This document shows, piece by piece, positions 47,669 through 59,965 of a DNA stretch of 64,000 nt. The notes beneath the pieces were generated by a model, which did no database searches, was not told the origin of the DNA, and worked only from the letters and a program-made list of their open reading frames with translations. The DNA is from Berberis thunbergii (lineage: Eukaryota > Streptophyta > Magnoliopsida > Ranunculales > Berberidaceae). The first letter of the stretch is position 1; each line of letters starts with the position of its first letter. The translations under genes and the position numbers were made by a program. Where the stretch lies: the NCBI GenBank assembly GCA_003290165.1, contig QNQO01009159.1, positions 1 to 64,000 of the forward strand, written 5' to 3'.

Positions 47669-47779
47669 CAATTATTGCAACGATCAGATGAGTTTTCACA
47701 ACAACCTGGTTAGACGAGTTCTGATTTCGTAGATGATGATAGGGCTACAACTAGCCCACGTGATCGACCTAACACCGAA

Positions 47780-48645
47780 CGATAGAAAGAAGAAACAATC
47801 GTAGTTTACCTAGACAACGAAGTGGAGAAAGTGGTTTGAATTGGCACAAAGATTCATCCCGAGCTCGCTAAGGAACTGATCCAACCGCTGAAAGATAACC
47901 AAGATATTTTTGCATAGATGATGAAGGACATGGTAGGAATAGACTTGTCCGTCATTTCCCACAAATTACAAGTGAAACTAGAAAAGAAGCTGATTTGACA
48001 AAAAAAAAGGGTCGGTGGCTCCAGAACGTAATCATGCGATAAACGAGGAAGTGCACCACCTACTTAATGCAGGGATAATAAGAGAAGCTCACTCTCTGGA
48101 CTGGTTGGTAAACACAGTGCTAGTAAAGAAAAAGAATGACAAATGAAGGGTATGCGTGGACTACACCAATCTGAATAAGGCCTGCCCAAAAGACAATTTC
48201 CCATTTTGCAAATAGACCAGATAATGGATGCAGCCACTGGACACAAACTGCTGAGTTTTATGGATGCATACTCTGGGTATAATCAGATACAGATGCACCC
48301 TACCGACCAAGAAAAACATATTTTATAACGGAAATGGGGTTATACTAATATCAGGTAATGCATTTTGGATTAATGAACGCGGGAGAAACGTACCAATGGC
48401 TGATGAACTTAGTGTTCAAAAATCAAATCAATAAAACGATGGAGGTTTACATAGACAATATGTTTGTCAAAAGCTCACGTCAAGCAGACCACATCACATA
48501 TCTCGAACGGGCCTTCTCCCAACTGCGAATGTATAAGATGAAACTGAATTCGAAGAAGTGCACACTTGGAGTAGAATCAGGAAATTTCCTCGGGTACATG
48601 GTCAATCAAAGAGGAATCAGAGTCGATCCAAAGCAGATATAGTGC
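47780..48645 (+). pseudogene. Reverse transcriptase of element Y
   Basis: Motifs in order over several frames: MVGIDLSVISHKL, HHLLNAGIIREAHSL, RVCVDYTNLNKACPKDNFPF, MDAYSGYNQIQMHP, HFGLMNAGETYQWLMNLVF and the catalytic box as YIDN (48448-48459; usual YVDD), then FLGYMVNQRGI. Several stops and frameshifts (near 48,145, 48,205 and 48,320) inactivate it. Confidence 0.88.
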
Positions 48646-49215
48646 TTCTCAACATGCAGTTGCAAACGAACATAAAAGGTGTACAAAGTCTTAATGGAAG
48701 AATAACAGCCTTGAACAGATTCATCTCCAAATCCTCGGACAAATGTCTTCCTTTATTCAGAATTTTGAAGGGAAACAAGACATTCGAATGGAATGTGGAG
48801 TGCGATGAAGCTTTTCAAAGCCTAAAAGCATATGTGGGGAGCACAAAGCTACTAACGAAACCAAACATAAAGAAACGTTGTATCTATATTTATATGTGTC
48901 CGACCACACATTAAGCTTAGCTCTAGTACGAGAAGAAAAAAGATGCGCAAAAATCAGTATACTACATTAGCAAAACACTTGCTGATGCAAAGATCAATTA
49001 TCCAGGTTTAGAGAAATTGGCGTTCACCCTAATTGTGTATTCAAGAAAACTACTACCGTACTTCCAAGCGCATCCAATCACGGCTATGACCGAACAGTCG
49101 CTTCGGTCGGTATTGTACAAACCAGACCTATCAGCGATAATGATGAAATGGGCAATAGAACTTGGGAAATTCGATATTAGCTATGCCCCTAGAACCGCTA
49201 TCAAAGCTTAGGCAT
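48646..49215 (+). pseudogene. First RNase H domain of element Y
   Basis: GRITALNRFISKSSDKCLPL and WNVECDEAFQSLK form the connection. Then ISKTLADAKINYPGLEKLA-like and AFTLIVYSRKLLPYFQAHPI, ending MKWAIELGKFDISYAPRTAI, are the gypsy RNase H. Frameshifts lie near 48,650 and 48,915. Confidence 0.8.
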
Positions 49216-49299
49216 TAGCGAATTTCATCACCGAATTCACAGAAAGCAATGACCAACAGACATAAAACAAGAGCGAATGAAAACAATCCAAACCAATCA

Positions 49300-49860
49300 C
49301 CGATGAATGGATCCTCCGTTGTGACGGAGCATCCAACAAGGCGGGAAACGGAACTAGATTAGTCACGTACAACTCGGAAGGTGTTGTGTTGGAAAAGGCA
49401 ATAAAATTGAACTTTAAAGCCTCAAACAATGAAGCCGAGTACGAAGCTGTGATAGTCGGGCTACAGTTAGCAAAATACTTAGGAATAAAAGACATCAGTG
49501 TCTTTACTGATTCCAAACTGGAGGTTAATCAACTAAATGGTGAGTTTCAAGTCAAAGACACCCGAATGAAGGCCTACCACCAGAAAACCACTGAACTAGT
49601 AAAAGGCTTCCAAAATGCGATCATTCAATGGTGTGCAAGGATGGAAAGCAAAATAGCTGACGAACTAGAAAAGGAAGCATCGACAACTAAGGAGAATGAT
49701 AATCCACTTGTCATGGTGCAAGGAAACTCCATACTAAAAAACCAGGTGGAAGAAGCATGTGCCATGAATCAAGAGAACAACTGGATAACTCTAATCCTGG
49801 CGTATATATCAAACGGAGAACTCCCAATGGATAAGATGAAAGCCCAAAAACTATGAAAAT
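49300..49860 (+). pseudogene. Second, archaeal-type RNase H of element Y
   Basis: A clean stretch with LRCDGASNKAGNGT (first Asp), FKASNNEAEYEAVIVGLQLA (Glu) and ISVFTDSKLEVNQLNGEFQV (Asp) has the catalytic triad of the extra RNase H found in Tat elements. It ends in a tail leading to the integrase linker. The domain itself looks well preserved. Confidence 0.88.
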
Positions 49861-49869
49861 CGGGCGACA

Positions 49870-50262
49870 CGATACACAATGATCAATAACAGACTCTACA
49901 AAAGGTCTTCCATGAGCCTGTTTCTAAGGTGCATTTCACCAGAAGATGTCGAATATGTTTTGCAAGAGATCCACCATGGTACATGCGAAAATCACCCAAG
50001 GGGAAGAACACTGGTCCATAAAGCACTCATGCTCGGTTACTACTGGCCAACAATGCAAGCAGATGCTCAAAAACTTGTTCACACATGCGATAAGTGTCAA
50101 AGATTTGCCCCGTACACTCACATGTCAGGATCGAACTTGATCTCGATGAGTAGTCCCTGGCCATTCGTGCAATAGGGAATGGACATCGTAGAACCACTCC
50201 CCGCGTTCGACAAAAAAAGTTTCTCCTCGTAGCAGTAGACTATTTCACTAAGTGGCTAGAAG
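49870..50262 (+). pseudogene. Integrase, first part, element Y
   Basis: PEDVEYVLQEIHHGTCENHP, then the zinc finger with CDKCQRFAPYT. A TAG replaces the Trp codon before GMDIVEPLP, the first catalytic Asp region. The frame reaches YFTKWLE and is cut by the hAT-type element. Confidence 0.88.
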
Positions 50263-51347
50263 TAGGGGTGTTAATTGGTTACTGAAAACCGACCGAACAA
50301 ACCGAAATATAACAACAGAAAAGTTTGAATCGAGAAAAATCGAAACCGAACATTAAAAAATCGAACCGAACCAAGTTGGTTGGGTTCGGTTTCGGTTTTT
50401 GTTTTTCACACATCCAAAACAACCGAACAAAACCGAACCCTTTCCTTTATCTCATTTTTAATCCCCTAATCCTCTATCTCTTATTTAATCCCCCACCAAC
50501 CCACTTTTATTTAAATTCTCACCCCATTTCAATGCACCCCACGTCCCCACCCTCAATGTCATTTTTTTCTCTTTTTTTCTATCCAACCACTTGCAAGTTG
50601 AGGTAAAGAGACAGAGTTTGACTCAATCTTGTTGAAGAAAACCAAACTTTTTACTTGCTTTCTTGCTTGCTTGCAGCAAAGATGAGCAATGGTGATGGCG
50701 ACAACTTCGACACTTTTGATTTGATAAGAAAAACTTCTTGCAGGATGAAATTACGAGACTTGTGGAATCGTCATAGAAGGTTTCAGTCTTGTTCAGATCA
50801 TATCATGGGTGTGGTGGAGATAGATTAAGATTCAAACAATGTAGTTATGGTTATAGTTTTTTATATGATATTATAGTATTGTGTATATGAGAGACATGGC
50901 AAAAAAAATTTAATCTTATGGAATTATCAAGAAAAATAGGCAAGAAAAATTTGAAAGAATTCTCTATAAATGAATAGTCGGAGCCTTGAAACTATCTGTG
51001 TTCATCTGGCATTTACTTTTCCTTTACTGCTTCCCCTTCTATTTCTCTTTTATTTTATTTGTACTCTCTCTATCTCTGGGTTTTTCCTCATTTGCAAACC
51101 AAGCTTCATTTCCTTATTTCCATTCTTTCTGCTTTGACTTATTCCTTTTGTGCTAGAGCCAACTTGGTTGTATGTAGCAGCGGAAAATAAATAAAATAAA
51201 AAGAATAAAAGGGAAAAAACTGAAAAAATTGAACCGATCGGTTTGGTTATTCATTTGATAAATGTGAAAACCGAACCGAGAACCGAAGTCTTGGTTTGGT
51301 TTGGTTTTTGTCCAACTTTGAACCGACCAAACCGATTAACACCCCTA
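50263..51347. mobile_element. hAT-type nonautonomous element in the integrase
   Basis: The ends TAGGGGTGTTAATTGGTT and (reverse complement) TAGGGGTGTTAATCGGTT are inverted repeats. Flanks GCTAGAAG (50255-50262) and GCTAAAAG (51348-51355) are an 8-bp duplication with one change. The interior has AACCGAAC motifs at both ends and no transposase. Removing the element and one flank restores continuity of the integrase reading between WLE and VEPLA. Confidence 0.93.
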
Positions 51348-52074
51348 GCTAAAAGTAGAGCCCCTCGCAACGATAGGAGAAATCCAAGGCGAGAAGTTTA
51401 TTTGGAAAGACATAAGATGCAGATTTGGGATCCCAAGAATAATTGTCACAAACAATAGGAAACAATTATAGGCAAGAAGGTCAAGGAGCCATGTGAAAAC
51501 CAAAATATCCAGCAACACTTCTCTGCACCCGCCCATCCGCAGGCAAACGGACAAGCTGAAGTCACCAACATGACAATCTTGAAAGCAATCAAAAGAAAGC
51601 TCGAGGAAGCGAAAAGGATTGTGCACATCCGAGTTGCTTGGCATCCTTTGGGCATACAGAACAACAAAACAAACTCCAAGGGGAGAAATCCCTTTCGCCT
51701 TTTGGTACGGATCCGAAGCAATGATATTCGTGGAGATCGGTTTGCAAACTTTCCGAACAGAAGAATTATGTGTTGAGGATAACATCGACACACTGAGAGT
51801 CAAGCCAAACCTCCTCGATGAAAAGCGAGAAGCAGCCTTTGTCAAAACAGTAGCCTACCAATAGTGTATGGCCGGATATTACAACAAGAGAATGAGAATC
51901 CACACTTTTGACATTAGCGATTGGGTACTCCGAAAAGTCCAGCTCAACACAAAGGAACCAAGCATAGGCAAGCTAAACCCAAATTGCGAAGGACCATACA
52001 GAGTAATAAAGATCAACAGGCTAGGAACATACTGGTTGGAAAACAAAAAGGGCGAAAAGCTACCTCGGCCATGA
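51348..52074 (+). pseudogene. Integrase, second part, element Y
   Basis: GEKFIWKDIRCRFGIPRIIV continues the core; the following SDNG position reads TNNR, so the second catalytic Asp is lost. FSAPAHPQANGQAEVTNMTI keeps the Glu. The C-terminus LDEKREAAFVKTVAYQ, YNKRMRIHTFDISDWVLRKV and GPYRVIKINRLGTYWLE is the usual Tat end. At least two frameshifts. Confidence 0.88.
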
Positions 52075-52578
52075 AATGTAGAACACTTAAAAATATATTA
52101 TCAATGAACTTTTTCGCTCAATCTTCCATCTTGAATTCAAAATGAAAAAAATTATGTCAGGACAAGAAAGTCAGAATAAAAACCTAACTCGTGAAAATAC
52201 TCAGCACGACTAGAGTATCGAGCAAAAACAAATATAGGTACCGGACGAATGAGTTAGACATAAGAATGAAACTTTTGGCCTGATCAACCATGAAGTAATA
52301 AAGTACCAGAACCTAAGAGCTAAACTTTTCTCATCAACTATAATGTACGACATCGTAATCCAGATATAGAATCGAATTCCGTAAAAAGAGCTTCTACACG
52401 AATAGTATGTCGAACATTGAAGCCATTCATAAATTTTCGGACGAACGAGTCAGAAATCTGCCAAGAATGTCGTAAGTAAAAAGATGATAAGCTAGACATA
52501 CTGGACACAACAAATGAAAAATATAAAATTTCCAATGATCTTCTAAAAAGGATATTACAAAAGAATCAAAAGAGACGA
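52075..52578 (+). other. Spacer after pol in element Y
   Basis: Non-coding. It holds GTCAGGACAAGAAAGTCAG and TGATCAACCATGAAGTAATA, related to the start of the element X 3' region (27,640-27,700). Unlike X and Z it shows no tandem array. Confidence 0.5.
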
Positions 52579-54849
52579 TTAAGGATGAACATCAACATTA
52601 ATAGCATTTCTAGGAGGTATGGGCTCATACAAGTGCTGAGGAGGTTCTCCAACAATCAAATCACTCAGCAAATCCGAAACGACTTCCTCGACATCATCGA
52701 ATTTCTGCTCAGCGAAGCAACGGTATTCGAACATGTTTAAACCATGCGTCTCCAAGAAATCCAAAAAGTTACGACGACCATTGACCACTCTTTCTAATCC
52801 GTGGCCTTTGTTGCCTTTAGCCTTTCGGTAACAGATGATAACTCGGCTCGGGTTGACGCTAATTCGTTATCAATGACCGTAAATCTAGCAAAAATCACAG
52901 ACTTGGCTACGACAAACTTAGAATTCAGCTGAGCGATTCGAATCACAGAAGCCTTAAGACTGGCAGAACATTCTTCCGCAGAACAAATGGCCTCATCACA
53001 CTCAGACTTTTGGTCGGATAGCTTTTTCTCAGCAACATCCAGACGGGACCGCAACCTACCCAACTCAACTTCATACATCTTGATATCAGAAGCAAACATG
53101 TCCCGAATGGACTCGAGTTTCCTCAACGACGTTTGTGTAGTATCTGCAGCCCTTGCATGCTCTATGATTTGTGCCTTCAATGAATCAAGTTGGCAGAGAA
53201 TGTGAGAAAGGACCAGGACATGTCCTGCCAGCTTCCGCTTAATGAGTGCCACCTGATCACGGGCAGCCTTATAGTCTGACCCCATCAATATGATGACGTG
53301 GTGGACGTACAGGTATGAAAGCCCTATTAGCCAATCGCCCATGAAAACTGCCAATGAGGTTGCGAGTGTTGTCCTGCACATCAATCTTAAAAGGCCGGCA
53401 AAACTCCCCAGGCACGACTGAAATAGGACGAGAAGCGGAGGGAGTAGCAAGTGATCCCGAGGTCTCGACAATAGCAAGAGAATCGGGAATTTGAAGCCCC
53501 AAGCTTGAGTAACAATCGATCCTCCAATGTTGGATCGTACTCAAAGTCATCCAAGGTCTTAGTATCGTTTGAATTCTCAGACTACCAAAGACCAAACTGA
53601 AGCATTTTGTTTCCAATAATGTGAGAGTCATCAATTATCAGGCTAGCGAAAATGGAAAAACCATATGAGGCAACAAGACTTTTCTCATGGTCATCTAAAG
53701 AATGGGAAACCTCCTTCTTGCTCCTTTCAAGAACTCGATTTACTTCCTCATCTTCTCGAGCAGAAGAGTCATCTTCCGAACCATGACCTCCTTTTTAGAA
53801 AAAAAAACCAGGACGGGAAGGAGCCCTAGCAACATCAAGACCCGACGTGGCGAGCTTTTTCTTATTCGAAACACGACCAAAACTAATTGCCAACATCTTA
53901 GAAGTGTTGGGAGGCCCGAGAACTTTCCTTTTCCCAACAATCGAGCCGAAACTCCAAAAACCTTCGACAGGGACATAAGCAATTTAGCCTACAAGCTCGT
54001 CAACAGAACTCTCTCGGTGGCTGACATCCACATCACCAACATGCACAAAAATCACCTCCAAGGCACACCTACAATAAGGTTCGCGCGACCCGCCTCATCT
54101 GACAAATACAAACCACTACGGATACTGACATCTGTGGTAAGGAAATCTTCCACCAAGACTCGAGGAAGATTGCCAAACCGACTACAAAACTCCTGCTCTT
54201 CCAACGACAACAACAACTTGACTATCTTAGTCTCTCGGAATGCACAAATAATCTGATTTTTGTGCAACAAAATAATTGGAATCAAGGGATGCATAAAATC
54301 AGGACTTCGACCAACCCCATACTCCTCTCGCAAGCCCTTGAAACAAGACAAAAAGCGAAGACAACAGGTGCAATTATCATTTACACTAAACCCCACCAAA
54401 GAATGCAAAACCTTGACATTCATAGGGATATCGAATGCAGTAGCCCTTGCTAAGGTCACAATCATCACCTTCCAACCATTAGGAACTAGTTGGGTGGGGG
54501 CGATGCTCACCAAGTCTTGGTGCTCTCAGATGATCACAAGAGCCAGAAGCCTAAAGCTGAAATGGAACATACCAGAGTATAGAGCGATATACCCATGCTT
54601 TGGATGATAAGAACTGTCGCCCTCTTTCGGGAAAATGATTTCCAGATCGGCTGGCAACGAATAATCATGGCGGATGCTATCCAAAGTTGCATGCATCACC
54701 CGCTTAGGTGAAAAGAAAGCTTCACAAGCATCAAGAACATCGCCACTCAAAACCTTGAAGCTAGACTTGATTGCAAAGAAAAAATGAGAAATCAAGGAAT
54801 CAACAACAAGAAATTGAAGAGCTGCAAAAGAGATAAAACCCATACTCAA
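52579..54849 (-). pseudogene. Antisense gene region (aORF) of element Y
   Basis: Minus-strand frames lie head to tail opposite to pol: 54849-54526 (IRHDYSLPADLEIIFPKEGD, YIALYSGMFHFSFRL), 54513-54052 (IAPTQLVPNGWKVMIVTLAR, then SLEEQEFCSRFGNL), 53982-53740, 53634-52794 (a long coiled coil with KLESIRDMFASDIKMYEVEL and LRSRLDVAEKKLSDQKSE) and 52788-52579. The first two resemble the plant gag-like/PMD-like proteins of unknown function that Tat elements carry as antisense extra ORFs. Stops and shifts separate the pieces; some joins could be introns. Confidence 0.7.
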
Positions 54850-55598
54850 CTTCTCCTTTTACAATGACGAGTGGTGAAAGGTTTGTTCTTGGGAGAACAT
54901 GCAAGATATGACAATCACACGAAATCTCAAAAATCGCGCTAAAATGAGCAGGTGGATGGAACATCGGAGAGATAGTAGCAACAACAAATAGTAAGAGCAC
55001 TAAATGTTCCATAACGATGAAATCGAAAGCCAAACCGCTGCACAGTTAGTGGATACATGAACATACTAAGAAGGAGTAGCTGATGATATATCAAACTAAA
55101 CCGACATCGCGGCCATACATGTAGCAGAGAAAATCCATCACGACCCAAGAAAGTTAAAACCAATCATAAAGGTCCAAACAAGGCCCATTACAAGAAGATA
55201 TAATTAAAGCACAAATCTAGGGTCGCACGAACCAAAGCCCAAATCAGGCCCGACGCGAGTTTTCTCATAAAGAAGAGGAACGTTGCATAAAAAAGAGTCG
55301 TGAAGGAAGTTACGCTTCCACGGACGTGTCTCCATAAAGGAGGAGACTACTACGAGAAACATCTCCTTTCGTTGCGCTTCACATGCTTAAGTCAAGTAGA
55401 GAATTAAGTACGACACTTTACAAGGTAAATGGAACATTCGAAAAAGGTATGCAACATTAACTGAGTTTTGTCCAAATTTATTTTCTTCTACAAACAGAGT
55501 CGTTGACTTAAGCATCGGAGTGCCTTCGGCCAGGTAGTTGGCAGTCTAACATCTGTTTTGTAGGTCACAATCTCAGGAGGACAAATTTGGACGCATCA
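54850..55598 (+). repeat. 3' LTR region of element Y
   Basis: The right end GACTTAAGCATCGGAGTGCC ... GGACGCATCA matches the left LTR end at 37,888-38,001, which fixes the element's right border near 55,598. The LTR start is not clear; TGTAGCAGAG near 55,119 is a candidate. Confidence 0.55.
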
Positions 55599-57740
55599 AA
55601 GCTAATTAATTTTCTTTTAAATTAATTATAATAGAGTTAGATTTATTCGAATTTAAATTTCAAAATTTTAGGGCATTATTTTTGTGAGTCTATAAGGTGG
55701 GTGCCCTCATAATTTTAGTGGGGGCTAATAGCCTCCCACATTAAAAAGAGAAAAATTCATCTTTCTTCTTCTCCTTCCCCCCTTCATGATCTGCTTCTTT
55801 TTCTTCGGTGACGACGGCACGTGTCCGAGCATTGCCGCACATTTTTCCACTCCAAACCCTCTTATTTTTATTCGTTTTTCTTTCCCCTATCTTCCCTTTT
55901 TTTACGTTTGGTTTCATCCCTAGAAACATATTCACAGTAGGAGAGAAAATGGAAAGAGATATGGAAAACAATGGCGAGGAAGAGTTGTTGGCGGCGTTTT
56001 GAATGGCATAGGAGAGATCGCAAGCGAGAAAGGGATTGGACAGTGGCGTCGCGTGGATTGGTTAAGCAATCCTTTGTGATTTTGTCCAGTGAGTTTTCTT
56101 CATCTCTTTTATATATTTTTTGCATTAAGTTGAAAATGTTGGGATTGTTGATTAGGTTTCTCTTTGATCCGATTTTCGATCTACTTGATTAACTAGGGAT
56201 TAAAATGGAGTTTCTTAATGGGTTATTTTCCATTAATTTGGGTTTGTTTATTTCATAGTTTTGTAGGGTTTTAAGCTCTTGTTCTATTGATAAAATGATT
56301 TTTCTTCAAAATCTGATCTTGCACTCTAGCTGTTTGTGAATAACTCTGTGTCAATCAACTTTTATTGTTTGTTCAATTTGAATGATTAATTATTGGATTT
56401 AATTTTTAATGCTTCTTGAAAAAAAAATTTGATCTTGCACACTGCTTCTCTATGAGTGAATAATTTTGCAAGGAGTTACTTTGGAGTTCTCATTATTTAG
56501 CTTATATTTTCTTTGAAGGTTTATGTATTGTGGGTGTAGAGGTTATGCAATGCACGAAGGGAGTTCACACCCACTTACATTGATTACTTAAAATTTGATA
56601 AGTTAAAAAGGATGAAATACTAACCCAAGTAGATATGATCTATTTAAACTTTCTTTTTTAAATGAATGGCAATGCGGTAATTTTTATTTAATTATTTATT
56701 TTAATGTATAACATAATGAATTGCAATGTTGTACCTTTTTTTTTTTAATGAATGATCAATCAAGACTTTTGTAAAATTTGGTCTAAGACTTTATATCCAA
56801 ATTCTCTTATGTCTTAATGGTAAACGTCTGATATATCATATATGTAAACTTGAATTAGGTCCTTCCTATGAAGTATAGTAATTGCATTTACTTTTGACTA
56901 CTAAAATGTAGCAACTAACTATGTCGCATCTACAACATTGATACATATCGTTATATAGGTGTTTCCTGAGATGGATTATCTTCGGTTTTGTGATCATGCA
57001 AAACATTTGATAATGGAGTGAGGATGTTAATGAAGACAAGGGTTGTTGGTTTTATGAACTTAGTTTAAGCTCAAGTGTTAGTCAAATTTTGAAGGTCGCA
57101 TTATAACTTACGGATTAAACAAGAAGTTGAAGAAAAAAAGGGAAAAAGAAACTGAGAAATCAGGAAAAGGGAAAAAGTGTTAAGAGCAAACATGTGAGTT
57201 CTTTTTTTCTTTTTAACTTTTGTTTACTTCTTATGTGAATTTGTGTTGCCTGTTATTCCAAGAGAGTTTTAACTTTTGTTTACTTCTTTTGTTTACTTCT
57301 TATTCCAAGAGAGTCAACGATGGGTTGTGTTTGTGGGGGAAGAACCTCATTCCTTTATTTAAAAATAGGAATAAGATTATCTTCCCTTTCTTCTTTCTCT
57401 CTCACTAATCACTAAGTGCCCAAAAGTCTCCTATTTCCCAACCTCACAATAACAAGCTGATTGACTTGATTTTTCTTCTTCTGCCATATAGATATTGTGA
57501 ATGATTCCTTTCCTTCATGATCATTATCATGAAATTCTTCTTTTTGTGGAATGAAGAGTCTTCACTACACTTGATCAAATAGAGAAAATGACATGCAAAC
57601 TTGTCGTGACTCTTGCCAACCAAGAGGACAACAACCCAACTATAATTGCGATTACTCATCATAATAATATAGATTATGGGAGTAGTACCATGCATGCACA
57701 TAACATATATATTTGACAACTCTGTTCATGATCAGTACTG
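55599..57740. other. Possible host DNA, no confident gene
   Basis: No mobile-element protein is found. A CT-rich stretch (55,755-55,935) is followed by an ATG at 55,971 opening a basic 39-codon frame up to a GTGAGT donor-like site at 56,089. This could be a first exon but has no recognised domain. The rest is AT-rich, with a short duplication at 57,220-57,300 (TTTTGTTTACTTCTT). Confidence 0.3.
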
Positions 57741-58835
57741 TCGCTCATCCACTTAGAAGTGGTTGGACAAACTCAGATTACCCAGGAGATCTAGAACAAT
57801 TTTGTTTACCCAAATACATGGATGGATGGTTGATAAAATTAGAGTACTTCTCTATTCTCATGAATTAGCGCCAACATCTAATCCAAAACAAACAACATAA
57901 AAAGAAATTAGCCATATTAACACTCTGCAAGTGAACAAAAACTGATCTATTGGTTCATCTTGAAGTTAACAAAAATTGCACTGAGGAGACCCCTGTAGAT
58001 CAGATTGTTGATTTTGATTAGATTATCGTCGGTTTGGATCTTTCAATGACCTAAAGTCAAGTGAAGAAATTGACTTACGGAGAAATATCTTTCATCCATT
58101 AAATGTAATGGCCAAAAGGTATTGGAAAAGGTACATTTTGGCAAGATGCACTAGCAAACTCAACTAGCTTAGATTGATAGCGCTCCATAGTAAAACTCCC
58201 TTGCTTATCATCCCATCTCAGACTATCCTCCTGGTCATTGAGGCTTGTTAGTTGTATCTTCCAACAGGAGAATCTAACATCTGACTCTCTAAAGCTCTTC
58301 TCAAGCCAAGGTTCCAGTTAGATGTGTTGTCCTTAGTCCCCTAGTAAGTCTCTGCCACTAAGCTTACTTTCTTCGGAGACAATCTAATTGAGTTGAACTG
58401 ATGTTTGAAAAAAAAAGCCAATCCAGTTACCAGTCCAGATTTCAAGCCTATCACTCTTTCCCAGATGCAGACCATACTTCTCTTAGACAATGGTTTCCAA
58501 AAGCATCTTTTTTGGTCAAACCTCCAAAGCCTTTTGGAGCAAATCGCTTGATTAAACTGCTTGAATCTTCTGATGCCTAGACCTCCCTTAGCTATAGGCT
58601 ACATATCTCCCTCTAATTAACTTAGTGATAGGATTTGCGATTATCAGTAGTTCCTACTACTGAAGATGGCATGGTGCAAGTTAGCATCATAAACACATGT
58701 ATACCAGATATAGTGCTTTTGATAAGTGTGAGTGACCCTTCCTGCCTTAGAGATGTATTTCCTTTTTTGAAACTCTTGGCATGCTGTTAACTCTGTCAAT
58801 ACTAGGTTCTACTTGGTTTAAAACATCATTTTGAT
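57741..58835 (-). pseudogene. LINE reverse transcriptase C-terminal remnant
   Basis: Minus-strand reading gives QKRKYISKAGRVTH (family form RKYLSKGGRLTLIKS), then AKGGLGIRRFKQFNQAICSK and LWRF, the typical post-RT region of plant L1 elements. Further on, the sequence decays toward 57,741. Multiple stops. The hAT-type element starts at its upstream side. Confidence 0.7.
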
Positions 58836-58843
58836 TTTATAAT

Positions 58844-59957
58844 TAGGGGTGGGCACGGTCCGGATCGGTTCCAAATTTGAAGGAACCTAACTCGAACCGT
58901 TTACATTTTAACGGATCCGATCCGGTCCGGATCCCTTCATTTTGATAATAGGAACCGAACCGAACTCGAACCGTTTAGAACGGTTCGGTTCCACGGTTCC
59001 AAACGGTTCCAAACTTCCAGAAATCGATCATATGATTCATATTCATACAATAAACAGAAAATCGATCATATTCCAGAAATAGATCATATTCATACAAATA
59101 TACAATAAGAGATCCAAGAACAGAAAATATTTGCATTAAAAAAAACAGAAAAATAAACATCGATCCAGAAAATTTGCATACAATAAGAGATCAAAGATCC
59201 AGAAATCATCGATCTCTCCACTCCTTCCTCGCTGATCTCACTGATCTGCTTTTTCAGCGAGTGTTGATCTCGCTGATCTCTTCTGCTTCTTCTGTTGATC
59301 TCTGATCTCTTCTGCTTCTTCTCGCTGAGCTAGGTTTCCTTCACCATAACTTCAAATCAAGCTCGGTTTCCTGTTCGACAGAGAAAGGAGTGGAGAGGAG
59401 AGGGAAATCTCCTTCTCGAGACAAAGACAGAGAGAGGAGAGGGAGATCTCCCAGCGTCTCTTCCTTTTCTTCTGTTCCTCCTCTTCTTCGGCTCCCAGCA
59501 TCTCGCTACTGCTTCTTCTCCTATTCTTTGTTGCTTCTTCTTACAGAGAGAGAGAGAGAGAGAGAGAGGGGTCTTTGTTGCTTCTTTGTTGCTTCTTCTT
59601 TGGGTTATATCGAGACAGAGAGACAGAGGAGTCTCCTGACCTCCTCTTCCTTTTCTTCTACTACTTTGAATTGAGAGGGGACAGAGAGTCAGAGAGAGAG
59701 AGAGGGGTTTTGGCTAATCCTTTTCTTCTACTACTTTTGGTTTTAGTAAATGTAAAGAAAAAAAATGTAATTTGAAACGGGTCCAACCCGGACCGTTTCA
59801 TTTTAAAAAATTGGAACCGGGACCAGACTGTTTTATAACGGATCCGGACCGATCCGAACCGTACCAAAAAATTCATATATAAAATCCGGACCGTTTAGAG
59901 CAAAGCGGTCCGGTTCGGTTTGAACCCGCGGATCCTCGACCCGTTTGCCCACCCCTA
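58844..59957. mobile_element. hAT-type nonautonomous element with perfect target duplication
   Basis: 1,114 bp with inverted ends TAGGGGTGGGCA...TTTGCCCACCCCTA, flanked by TTTATAAT at 58836-58843 and 59958-59965. The subterminal regions are rich in GGTCCGGATCGG/CCGAACCG. The centre has a GA-repeat tract (59,547-59,568) and CT-rich DNA. Open frames inside (for example 59390-59674) are compositional; no transposase is present. Confidence 0.95.
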
Positions 59958-59965
59958 TTTATAAT

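Larger units (their letters stand above)
38002..55598 (+). mobile_element. Tat-type Ty3/gypsy element Y with nested insertions
   Basis: Plus-strand order: decayed primer site, gag end, protease, RT, RNase H, a second archaeal-type RNase H, integrase, spacer, antisense gene region, LTR end. The double RNase H and the antisense gene downstream of pol are hallmarks of the Tat lineage. Element 2 splits the protease and a hAT-type element splits the integrase. Many stops make it inactive. Confidence 0.85.

Noticed and set aside
57444..57719. 91-codon minus-strand frame
   Set aside because: No recognisable domain and an unusual Ile/Met/Lys composition in AT-rich DNA; insufficient to call a gene.
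59390..59876. Arg/Glu/Ser-rich frames inside the 1.1-kb hAT-type element
   Set aside because: They arise from the GA/CT-rich centre of the element and cross the microsatellite. No transposase motif is present.
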